A stretch of 64,000 nucleotides of DNA from Chitinophaga pinensis (GTDB lineage Bacteria > Bacteroidota > Bacteroidia > Flavobacteriales_D > Crocinitomicaceae): positions 248,001 through 312,000 of the forward strand of contig CAMDNE010000001.1 in assembly GCA_945902745.1 (NCBI GenBank). Direction: 5' to 3'. This document shows, one piece after another, positions 26,385 to 33,856 of this stretch (position 1 is its first letter; the number at the start of each line of letters is the position of its first letter). The notes under the pieces are model-generated. The model did not search any database, was not told where the DNA came from, and saw only the letters and a list, made by a program, of their open reading frames with translations. The translations under genes and the position numbers were made by a program.

Positions 26385-27596
26385 CCTTCGATTAGCCAAC
26401 AACGGTGGCGGTTCTCCACTAAATGGATTATATCTTCCAATTGTTCGTGCATCTAAGCCAATAGCACGCATCACAGCACGATCGCCAAAGCGTTTACGAA
26501 TGGTATCCATTGCGCCATAGAGTTCTGAATAACGTGTGCCGTCATCGAAAAGATTGAGTTGATGATTCCCTGAAACAAGTGAGCTGTAACGAATTCCAAT
26601 CAATCGAACAAGTAGTCGACGATTGTATAAACGGTCAAATAATTCTGAAATAATCGGCATCAATTCATGATCGGCAGCGGTGTAAGGAACATGCTTTTGA
26701 AGTGTTTGAGTTTGAAAATCAGAATAGCGAATTTTAACTGTAAGACAAGCTGTTAATTTATCTCCTCGACGCAATTGGTACGCTAGATTTTCTGCCATTG
26801 CAGCCATGATTCCTTTGAGTTTAAAGACATCAATGGTGTCAATATCGAAAGTGCGTTCCGTTGAAATTGATTTTCGTTCGTTGTATTGTTCTACTGCTGA
26901 ATTGTCAATTCCTTGGGCTTTTTTCCAAATTCCCACACCATTCTGACCCAATGCGCTTTCCATCATTTCGATAGGCATTTCTTGAATTGTTTCAATTTTT
27001 CTAACTCCTAAATTGCAAAGTGTTTGGTATGTTTTGAGTCCAACCATCGGAATCTTCCGAACAGATAATGGTCCTAAAAAACCTTTTTCCATTCCATAGT
27101 TAATCAGTAACTCATTGTTCGGTTTTGCTTCGCCTGTTGCAATTTTAGAAACAGTTTTGTTTTGCGATAAACCAAAGGAAATAGGTAATCCTGTTTCTCT
27201 AATTATTTTTTGACGCAACTCAGAGGCATATTTCATTGTCCCAAAAAACTTATCCATTCCAGAGAAATCCATGTAAAATTCATCAATGGAAGATTTCTCA
27301 TAAACTGGCGCAGCCTCCCTTACAATATCCGTTACCATTTTGGAGTAATTGGTATAGGTATTCGTATTTCCTTTTATAATTATTGCTTCGGGACAACGCT
27401 CTCTCGCCATTTTCATCGGCATGGCAGAGTGAATACCAAACTTTCTGGCTTCGTAACTGCAAGAAGCAACTACACCACGATCACTGGTTCCACCAATAAG
27501 TATCGGTTTTCCATTCAATCGACTATCTAATAAGCGTTCACACGACACAAAAAATGTATCGAGATCCATGTGTACAATTGAGCGTAAATCAGCCAT
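26379..27596 (-). CDS. dinB: DNA polymerase IV (Y-family)
   Basis: A 405-residue translesion polymerase. The catalytic acidic residues are in HMDLDTFF (D11) and SSIDEFYMD (D105, E106); the steric region YEARKFGI and the little-finger domain are present. QLNLFDD (about residue 358) looks like a beta-clamp-binding motif. Length fits DinB plus a short extension. It is co-oriented with the downstream DnaE2-like gene, which suggests a joint role in DNA damage tolerance. A perfect 22-bp tandem duplication lies about 120 nt upstream; I cannot identify an SOS box with confidence. Confidence 0.95.
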   Translation of the reverse strand: MADLRSIVHMDLDTFFVSCERLLDSRLNGKPILIGGTSDRGVVASCSYEARKFGIHSAMPMKMARERCPEAIIIKGNTNTYTNYSKMVTDIVREAAPVYEKSSIDEFYMDFSGMDKFFGTMKYASELRQKIIRETGLPISFGLSQNKTVSKIATGEAKPNNELLINYGMEKGFLGPLSVRKIPMVGLKTYQTLCNLGVRKIETIQEMPIEMMESALGQNGVGIWKKAQGIDNSAVEQYNERKSISTERTFDIDTIDVFKLKGIMAAMAENLAYQLRRGDKLTACLTVKIRYSDFQTQTLQKHVPYTAADHELMPIISELFDRLYNRRLLVRLIGIRYSSLVSGNHQLNLFDDGTRYSELYGAMDTIRKRFGDRAVMRAIGLDARTIGRYNPFSGEPPPLLANRRL

Positions 27597-27717
27597 TATT
27601 CAACGTGTTAGTTAAATTTTATTGGACTGCATATCGTAACTATGTAAAAGCTCAAACAGTGATAATACTGCTTTAATTGTTTCCAATTATTTCATAAAAA
27701 TACAGTTTAAAATCAAT

Positions 27718-27761
27718 AAAAGATTAAAAAGTAATCAACAAAAGATTAAAAAGTAATCAAC
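27718..27761. repeat. Perfect 22-bp tandem duplication upstream of dinB
   Basis: Two identical adjacent 22-nt units (27718-27739 and 27740-27761), each containing GATT-N7-AATC half-sites. They lie in the 251-nt gap between dinB and nth, which otherwise holds only an 8-bp hairpin (27786-27806). A regulatory role is possible because both genes read leftward and this is dinB's upstream region. Confidence 0.6.
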
Positions 27762-27847
27762 ATTTAGTGCAAATAAAATACGTGAGAACGTAAGTTTTTT
27801 ACGTTCAATGGAATGGATAGAAATAGCAAGAAAATAAATAGTTGTTT

Positions 27848-28492
27848 TTATTTCAATTCTGCCAAAGCAGTTTTGGTTCCAATTGTTCTAGTAATAAAAT
27901 CTATTTCTAATTTTGGACTTCTAGCTGGCGAATATTCCCGGCCGTAAAAGATGATTTGCAGGTGCAGTTTATTCCATAATTCCCTTGGAAACGCTTTTTT
28001 CGCATCATTTTCAGTAACAACAACATTTTTCCCAGAGGTAATTCCCCAACGAGTGAGTAATCGATGAATGTGCGTGTCAACTGGAAACGCTGGAACTCCA
28101 AATGATTGAGACATAACAACAGAAGCTGTTTTGTGACCAACACCTGGAAACTCTTCTAATAGTTCCATGTTGTCCGGAACAATTCCCTCATATCGATCGA
28201 TCAGAATCTGAGAAAGGTCATAAATTGCCTGAGATTTACGTGGAGAAAGTCCACAAGGTCGGATAATCATTCTAATCTCATCGACAGATAGCTTCACCAT
28301 ATCATACGGATTGTTCGCACGAGCAAATAGAATTGGCGTAATCTGATTCACACGAATGTCTGTGCACTGAGCAGATAACAATACCGAAATCAGCAAGGTG
28401 TATGAATCAGTATGATCCAAAGGAACTGGCGTTTCTGGATATAATTTTTCCAATTCATCAATAATATACTGCGCTTTTTCCTTCTTAGTCAT
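27848..28492 (-). CDS. nth: Endonuclease III without the Fe-S cluster ligands
   Basis: A 214-residue base-excision-repair glycosylase/AP lyase for oxidised pyrimidines. The helix-hairpin-helix EEFPGVGHKTASVV carries the catalytic lysine (K121) and FPVDTHIHRLL the catalytic aspartate (D139), matching K120 and D138 of E. coli Nth. The C-terminal four-cysteine loop that binds the 4Fe-4S cluster is absent: the corresponding segment reads YGREYSPARSPKLEIDFI with no cysteine. Catalysis should be preserved, since the cluster is structural or DNA-sensing. It is divergent from a small unknown gene starting at 28570. Confidence 0.92.
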   Translation of the reverse strand: MTKKEKAQYIIDELEKLYPETPVPLDHTDSYTLLISVLLSAQCTDIRVNQITPILFARANNPYDMVKLSVDEIRMIIRPCGLSPRKSQAIYDLSQILIDRYEGIVPDNMELLEEFPGVGHKTASVVMSQSFGVPAFPVDTHIHRLLTRWGITSGKNVVVTENDAKKAFPRELWNKLHLQIIFYGREYSPARSPKLEIDFITRTIGTKTALAELK

Positions 28493-28569
28493 GTCAAATT
28501 ATTTTTACGCCTAAAATTAAAGTGATTTCTACTATTTAATTTCAGAAACATCCTTATTTTCGTTAGACG

Positions 28570-28806
28570 ATGGATAAAAATACGGACTTTCCTCAATACC
28601 GAAAGCTTTCTAACGGCAAGACTTTTTATAAGATTCTCGATGATCGCAATTTCGAAGAAATTCAGCAAATGGGAAGCAAATTTATAAAGCACAAAATCGT
28701 TGCTGAACAATACCCAGAAATGCTTCGAATTAAAGATATGTTAGAATTACAAGAACCATTTATTTTATCAAGTGAAACAGAATACACAGAGAATTATGAA
28801 TTATGA
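28570..28806 (+). CDS. Small hypothetical protein
   Basis: A 78-residue soluble protein (MDKNTDFPQYRKLSNGKTFY onward), charged, with no signal peptide or membrane helix. It resembles small conserved flavobacterial proteins that I cannot name. A TATTTTCG element (28555-28562), one mismatch from the -7 consensus, precedes the ATG. The last residues (ENYEL) and the stop codon are encoded by two copies of the heptamer AATTATG, so the C-terminus seems to have been rewritten by a repeat. Divergent from nth. Confidence 0.65.
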   Translation: MDKNTDFPQYRKLSNGKTFYKILDDRNFEEIQQMGSKFIKHKIVAEQYPEMLRIKDMLELQEPFILSSETEYTENYEL

Positions 28807-28932
28807 CTGCCGCAGGCTGCACCGACCGAATGGGGAGGTAATTATGAATTATGAATGTAATGTGGTAAAGCCTATGTGTCCTATGTGCCTATGTGTTTCA
28901 AATTGAATTACGAATCACGAATCACGAATTCC
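28793..28932. repeat. Composite heptamer/octamer repeat region
   Basis: AATTATG twice (28793-28806, through a stop codon), a GC-rich core with GCC-GCA-GGC, AATTATG twice again (28840-28853), three copies of CCTATGTG (28871-28895), then GAATTAC, GAATCAC, GAATCAC, GAATTCC (28905-28932). It fills the gap before the lipoprotein gene. Confidence 0.8.
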
Positions 28933-28944
28933 AAATCTAACAGC

Positions 28945-29400
28945 ATGAAAAAATATTATTCTATACTCATCATACTTTTAGTTCTTGCTTCCTGCACTTT
29001 GTCTGGTGATCAAGAGAAAAAACTGAATGAATCTTTGTCCGCATATCTGTTCTCAAGAAATGAATGCCGACTAGTAAATTACGTTGCATTTTCCTATCCA
29101 GAAATGGTAATTGCTTATAAATCGCAAGGAGATAGTGCATTTCAACGGGCCTTTGATTGCAATTTGGATAGTTTATATTTAGAGAATCCAACGCTGCGCC
29201 AAACAATCAAAGAAAACAATGAAATTCACGTGGAATATGAATTAGACGCTTACCATAAAGCAACGAATGAAGAATTGGAGGAGAAACATAAATTAGTCGC
29301 AATCTCAAGTGACAATGGTAAATCGTGGTTTTTTATTGATAAAGAAAACTACTTCAACACCAAACTTTTACCTAATTTGAAAAGATTATTGAAAAAATAA
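28945..29400 (+). CDS. Hypothetical lipoprotein
   Basis: A 151-residue protein with a lipoprotein signal ending in the lipobox LASC (MKKYYSILIILLVLASC), so it should be lipid-anchored in the envelope. The mature part is acidic and soluble (AYHKATNEELEEKHKLVAIS; SSDNGKSWFFIDKENYF). The segment SSDNGKSWFF looks like a short beta-turn motif, but I recognise no family. I chose ATG 28945, which gives a proper signal; earlier frames read through the upstream repeat array. The next gene starts 23 nt downstream. Confidence 0.75.
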   Translation: MKKYYSILIILLVLASCTLSGDQEKKLNESLSAYLFSRNECRLVNYVAFSYPEMVIAYKSQGDSAFQRAFDCNLDSLYLENPTLRQTIKENNEIHVEYELDAYHKATNEELEEKHKLVAISSDNGKSWFFIDKENYFNTKLLPNLKRLLKK

Positions 29401-29423
29401 CTTCAATTGATTATTTTTAACTC

Positions 29424-30233
29424 ATGATAAAAATTATTGTCGGACTACTATTACTATTTCCATTAGTAAGCTTTTCTCAAGGATGGCTTCCAATGGGCGG
29501 AAGGTCAAATTCTATGGCCAACGCAACAGTAGCATTATCTGATCCTTGGTCGTATCACCATAATCCAGGAGCGCTAGCTGAAGTAGAAAAAATGTCAATA
29601 GGGGCTTGTTATGAAAACAGATTTTTATTGAAGGAATTGCAATCACAAGGCTTAGTTTATGTACAGCCACTAAAAACAGGTGTTTTATCTTTTGGTGCCC
29701 AATCATATGGGTATAATTTATACAGAACCTATCGAATCGGTGCTGGTTATAGTTTGAAATTGAGTGAGAAATTTTCGGCTGGTGTACAACTAAATTACCA
29801 AGGAATTCGCTTGTCGGAAAATTATGGATCTAAAAATACGGTAACAGCAGAATGTGGGATATTAGCAAAACTGACAGAAAATTGGAAAATTGGAGTAAGT
29901 GTTTTTAATCTAGGAAGAGCAAAACTTTCCGCTTATGAAGATGATCGATTTACAACGCTCATGCGCTTAGGGACAAGTTACTCGTTCTCCAAAAAAATTG
30001 TTGTAGCTGCAGAAATTGATAAAAATGTGGATTACAAAATGCGTTTTAAAGCAGGATTGGATTATCAAGTCGTGGAAAATTTCTTTTTTAGAGCTGGATT
30101 TGCAACACAACCTGTTGAAGTCACTTTTGGCTTTGGGTATAAATTTAAAGCTTTTCAATTGGATCTAGGAAGTGCTTATCACCAGCAATTGGGTTGGTCA
30201 CCGCATTTTTCATTGACATATCAAGGGAAATAA
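29424..30233 (+). CDS. Outer-membrane beta-barrel protein, PorV/FadL-like
   Basis: A 269-residue exported protein. A signal peptide (MIKIIVGLLLLFPLVSFSQ) is followed by MGGRSNSMANATVALSDPWS and NPGALAE, the N-terminal hatch-type sequence shared by PorV/PorQ-like and FadL-like barrels of Bacteroidota. The rest is amphipathic beta strands ending at an aromatic-rich C-terminus. It probably sits in the outer membrane; its substrate or partner is unknown. The helix-hairpin-helix outer-membrane gene starts 3 nt after its stop, so the two are co-translated. Confidence 0.8.
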   Translation: MIKIIVGLLLLFPLVSFSQGWLPMGGRSNSMANATVALSDPWSYHHNPGALAEVEKMSIGACYENRFLLKELQSQGLVYVQPLKTGVLSFGAQSYGYNLYRTYRIGAGYSLKLSEKFSAGVQLNYQGIRLSENYGSKNTVTAECGILAKLTENWKIGVSVFNLGRAKLSAYEDDRFTTLMRLGTSYSFSKKIVVAAEIDKNVDYKMRFKAGLDYQVVENFFFRAGFATQPVEVTFGFGYKFKAFQLDLGSAYHQQLGWSPHFSLTYQGK

Positions 30234-30236
30234 GAT

Positions 30237-32312
30237 TTGATCTATTTTCGACATATCATCATATTAAGTTGCTTATTTATAAGTTTTCAAGTCTTTTCTC
30301 AGGAGAAGAGTGAAGTAGTACAGCAACGTATCGAATTCATAGCAGAGCAATTGGAAACAGAAGAAATCGATTTAACCAACGTTGTTGAACAACTCAATTA
30401 TTACTTTGATCATCCTTTAAACTTAAATGGGGCAACAGCAGAGGAATTAGAAGAATTAAATTTATTGTCGTCAGTCCAAATCAATGATCTATTACTTCAT
30501 ATAAAATTGTTTGGGAAATTAATTTCTGTTTACGAGCTTCAAAGTTTAGAATATTGGGATTTACAAACAATTCAATTGGTTTTACCATTTATTCGAGTCG
30601 ACGATAAATTGGATAATCTACATGTTTCTTGGAAGGAAGCATTGAATCAAGGGAATTATGAAGCTTTTTTACGCTATCAGTCAACACCAGAAGCAAAAAA
30701 TGGTTATTCGAATGTTTCTGATTCAATTCAACAAACGAGTAATTCCTATTATTATGGAAACTCAGACCATTATTATACGCGATTAAGATATAGTTATCGA
30801 ACGAATATAAGTTTAGGAATTACGGGTGATAAAGATGCCGGTGAGCAATTTTTTAAAGGTGCTCAAAAAAATGGATTCGATTTTTATTCGGTTCATGCCT
30901 TTTTTAAAGGAGGGAAATACATACGAGCCATTGCTCTTGGAGATTATCAAATTCAAATTGGACAAGGGTTGAATTTATGGTCTGGATATGCTTTTGGTAA
31001 AACTGCTGATGTAACCAATATAAAAAAAACGGCTAATCCATTAAAACCATATACCTCAGTTGATGAAACACGATTTATGCGCGGTGCAGCGGTAGATGTT
31101 GGATACAAGTCGTTTTCTTTGACATCATTTGCATCTGTAAAAAAAGTCGATGCTTCAGTATTAGCCGATTCACTTTATGACGATTTGGAATTTGTAACAA
31201 GTATTAATTTAACTGGATTGCATCGAACGAATTCTGAAATTGCAAAGAAAAATGCATTAACAGAAAAAATCCTTGGTTCAAATTTACGCTATAGAAACAG
31301 AAATTTTCAATTCGGTGTCGCTGGAATTTTTCAAGGATATGATAAAGATTATAGCAAAGCAATACAACCATACAATCAGTTCGATTTTCGTGGCAAAAAC
31401 ATGTTCGCTTTAAGTGCTGATTATAGTTGGGTGATAAAAAACTTTAATTTCTTTGGGGAAACTTCTCGCTCTTCTTACAATGGTTCATGGGCAAATTTAC
31501 ACGGTGTTTTGTTTTCATTAGATTCTAGAGCATCGTTTAGTATTCTATACCGAAATTACCAAAGAGGATATCAAACATTGTATAATACAGGTTTCTCAGA
31601 AGGAAGTAATACGCAGAATGAAAGTGGTATTTATGCCGGTTTAAAATTGAAATTATCTTCTGCTTGGACTGTTAATAGTTATGTTGATTTATTCAAATTT
31701 CCTTGGATGAAATACCAAGTTGACGCACCATCAACTGGACATGAATTCATGATTCAACCATCTTATAAACCAAATAAGCAATTGGAAATATATGGACGTT
31801 ACCGTGAACAGTTGAGACAAAAAAATAGCCGTGATTCAGATGGAACTGTTACACAAATTGAAGATGTTATTCAACGCAATTATCGTTTGAATGTCTCCTA
31901 TGCAGTGAGTGAGTTTTTCACGATCAAAAGTAGAATTGAATACGTTACCATCAACCGAAAAAGTAATACGCCAGAAAAAGGCTTGATTATCAGTCAAGAT
32001 GTATTATTCAAACCGAAAAATTTACCGTTTGATCTTGCATTGAGATATGTTTTGTTCGATACGGATAGTTACGATACGCGAATTTACTCCTACGAAAATA
32101 ATGCGCTGTATGTATTTGCTGTTCCTTCCTATTATTATCAAGGAAGTAGAGCTTACGCAATGATTCGTTATTCATTCCTACGTCATTGTGATTTATGGGT
32201 ACGATATGGCGTATTTATTTACAACAATCGTTCTTCCATTGGTTCAGGTGCCGAAGAAATTAGTGGTTCGAAAAAATCAGATGTTACGGTGCAATTGAGG
32301 GTGAAGTTTTGA
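30237..32312 (+). CDS. Helix-hairpin-helix domain outer-membrane protein
   Basis: A 691-residue exported protein. The signal peptide ends near QVFSQ. Residues about 30-125 form ComEA-like helix-hairpin-helix motifs (HPLNLNGATAEELEELNLLS and LGKLISVYELQSLEYWD-type repeats). The remaining ~560 residues alternate polar and aromatic residues with GNSDHYYTRLRYSYR-type strands, as in a large outer-membrane barrel. The HhH part suggests DNA contact or a structural plug; nothing is proven. The start codon is TTG at 30237, 3 nt after the previous stop; no in-frame ATG would keep the signal peptide. Confidence 0.85.
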   Translation: MIYFRHIIILSCLFISFQVFSQEKSEVVQQRIEFIAEQLETEEIDLTNVVEQLNYYFDHPLNLNGATAEELEELNLLSSVQINDLLLHIKLFGKLISVYELQSLEYWDLQTIQLVLPFIRVDDKLDNLHVSWKEALNQGNYEAFLRYQSTPEAKNGYSNVSDSIQQTSNSYYYGNSDHYYTRLRYSYRTNISLGITGDKDAGEQFFKGAQKNGFDFYSVHAFFKGGKYIRAIALGDYQIQIGQGLNLWSGYAFGKTADVTNIKKTANPLKPYTSVDETRFMRGAAVDVGYKSFSLTSFASVKKVDASVLADSLYDDLEFVTSINLTGLHRTNSEIAKKNALTEKILGSNLRYRNRNFQFGVAGIFQGYDKDYSKAIQPYNQFDFRGKNMFALSADYSWVIKNFNFFGETSRSSYNGSWANLHGVLFSLDSRASFSILYRNYQRGYQTLYNTGFSEGSNTQNESGIYAGLKLKLSSAWTVNSYVDLFKFPWMKYQVDAPSTGHEFMIQPSYKPNKQLEIYGRYREQLRQKNSRDSDGTVTQIEDVIQRNYRLNVSYAVSEFFTIKSRIEYVTINRKSNTPEKGLIISQDVLFKPKNLPFDLALRYVLFDTDSYDTRIYSYENNALYVFAVPSYYYQGSRAYAMIRYSFLRHCDLWVRYGVFIYNNRSSIGSGAEEISGSKKSDVTVQLRVKF

Positions 32313-32467
32313 ATTAATTAAAATGTCATTTAGTATGTTAGGCCTTAATATAAGGCACAATTTTAATTGTCGAATTCGGGAATTTCGTAACTAAAATTTT
32401 TAAATTGTTAAATATTATATTTATTGTAAATATGACATCAATCATGAAAATTTAGTCTTATTCTGAT

Positions 32468-32475
32468 TACTTTTG
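32468..32475 (+). promoter_or_regulatory. -7 promoter element of the copper-locus small protein
   Basis: TACTTTTG matches TAnnTTTG and ends 5 nt before ATG 32481, leaving almost no leader. Confidence 0.5.
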
Positions 32476-32480
32476 GCTTA

Positions 32481-32858
32481 ATGTTAAGAAAGTTTATATC
32501 ATTGATGCTTTTAATTACCATGTTGATTCATGCAGGTAGTCAGATTGTAATTGTGATAGATTATTTGGTGAACACAGATTTCATTACTGAGACATTTTGT
32601 ATTAATAAGGAAAAACCTAAAATGAAATGTAACGGGAAGTGTCATCTTTCAAAACAACTTAAAAAAGACGAAGAGAAAAAATCAAAAGTTACATTTGAAA
32701 TATCAGATATAATTCTTTTTTGTCAAAGTGATTCACCTGTTATAACTGCTAAAGAATTAGAATTTGAAATTGTTAAAAAAGAAGGATTCATTTATATAAA
32801 AAACCTTCTTAAAGCAAAAACACTTGCTGTTTTTCATCCTCCTGCCAGTTTTACTTAA
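32481..32858 (+). CDS. Small membrane-anchored cysteine-motif protein, probable copper locus
   Basis: A 125-residue protein with an N-terminal hydrophobic anchor (MLRKFISLMLLITMLIH) and a second short hydrophobic stretch. The motif C40-x9-C50-x3-C54-H55 (KMKCNGKCHL) is followed by a lysine/glutamate-rich helix (SKQLKKDEEKKSK). Small proteins of this kind with CNGKCHL are common in Bacteroidota next to metal-related TonB receptors. A metal (copper) binding or sensing role is inference from the cysteines and from the neighbouring OprC-like receptor. Confidence 0.75.
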   Translation: MLRKFISLMLLITMLIHAGSQIVIVIDYLVNTDFITETFCINKEKPKMKCNGKCHLSKQLKKDEEKKSKVTFEISDIILFCQSDSPVITAKELEFEIVKKEGFIYIKNLLKAKTLAVFHPPASFT

Positions 32859-32970
32859 TTTATTGGTTTTCGAAATAATTAATTCGTCATTAATTATAAT
32901 GATTTACGAATGTAGTTCTGTGCAATATATTTTATTGTCATGGATTAAGTATTATATAAAAAAAATTAAA

Positions 32971-33768
32971 ATGAAAAATATTTTTTTAGCAATGTTTATT
33001 GCTTCAATTAGTTTAGTTTCTTGTAAAAAAGAAGAATTAAATCCAAATCCAACAGTTCCTATTGCTCCAGTAATTGTTAATTATACAACGTTAGGGACAG
33101 ATACAACTGCAAATAATGAAATTGTAACACTTTATTCGCTAACATCCGAAATTAAAACTGGATACAATAAAACTTTTATTACAGTAAAGGATTTGAGTGG
33201 AATTGCGATTACGAATGCAACAGTAGTTTTTGAACCTCTTATGGATATGGGAATGATGCAACATGCTTCACCAGTAGAAAACCCTATTTATAATTCTGAT
33301 ATAGAGAAATATGAAGGTGTCGTTATTTATACAATGTCATCATTATCAGGTGTGTGGACTTTAGGTGTAAATGTGAATGGTAGTTCTGTTTCGTTTGGGA
33401 TTACTGTTCTTGAGTCACCAACACAAGTAGTTAGATCTTTTACAGGAACTGATGGTGAAATATATATCATAACATTAGTTCCACCATCTACATGGAATGT
33501 TGGGATGAATGAATTGGAAATAATGATCAATAAAAAAACTTCAATGATGAGTTTTCCTGCGGATAATGATTTCACGGCTGTTCTAACACCTGAAATGGTT
33601 TCTATGGCGCATGGTTCTCCAAACAATATTAGTCCTGTTTTAGTAGGGAACGGACATTACAAAGGGACTGTAAATCTTACAATGACAGGTGATTGGAGAT
33701 TGCATCTTGAGCTTTCAAAAGCTGGTGTTATTATTAATACAGATGCATATTTAGATATTTTATTCTGA
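32971..33768 (+). CDS. Lipoprotein with two YtkA-like domains, probable copper locus
   Basis: A 265-residue lipoprotein (lipobox LVSC, Cys18). It contains two Ig-like YtkA-type domains, each holding methionine/histidine-rich patches: MDMGMMQH (about 91-98) and MVSMAHGSPNN (about 210-220), then GHYKGTVNLTMTGDWRLHLE. YtkA-like domains occur in periplasmic proteins linked to copper. I chose ATG 32971 because it gives a clean lipoprotein signal; a longer frame overlaps the preceding gene. It is followed by a terminator-like hairpin and the TonB receptor gene. Confidence 0.82.
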   Translation: MKNIFLAMFIASISLVSCKKEELNPNPTVPIAPVIVNYTTLGTDTTANNEIVTLYSLTSEIKTGYNKTFITVKDLSGIAITNATVVFEPLMDMGMMQHASPVENPIYNSDIEKYEGVVIYTMSSLSGVWTLGVNVNGSSVSFGITVLESPTQVVRSFTGTDGEIYIITLVPPSTWNVGMNELEIMINKKTSMMSFPADNDFTAVLTPEMVSMAHGSPNNISPVLVGNGHYKGTVNLTMTGDWRLHLELSKAGVIINTDAYLDILF

Positions 33769-33794
33769 TAGAAATCAATATTTTTTTATTTAAT

Positions 33795-33835
33795 AAAAAG
33801 TAAGTTGTCTCTATTATTTTGACAACTTACTTTTT
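33795..33835. terminator. Terminator-like hairpin between the lipoprotein and TonB receptor genes
   Basis: A perfect 15-bp stem (33795-33809 with 33821-33835, 11-nt loop) whose arms end in A5 and T5, so it could work in both directions. It lies only 21 nt before the receptor's GTG start, leaving little room for a separate promoter. Confidence 0.8.
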
Positions 33836-33856
33836 AATTCAGTTAAAAACTCAAAA

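Noticed and set aside
27786-27806. GAACGTAA-gtttt-TTACGTTC hairpin upstream of dinB as an SOS box or terminator
   Set aside because: It does not fit a known LexA box spacing (GAAC-N4-GTTC) and has no T tail, so I claim only a hairpin.
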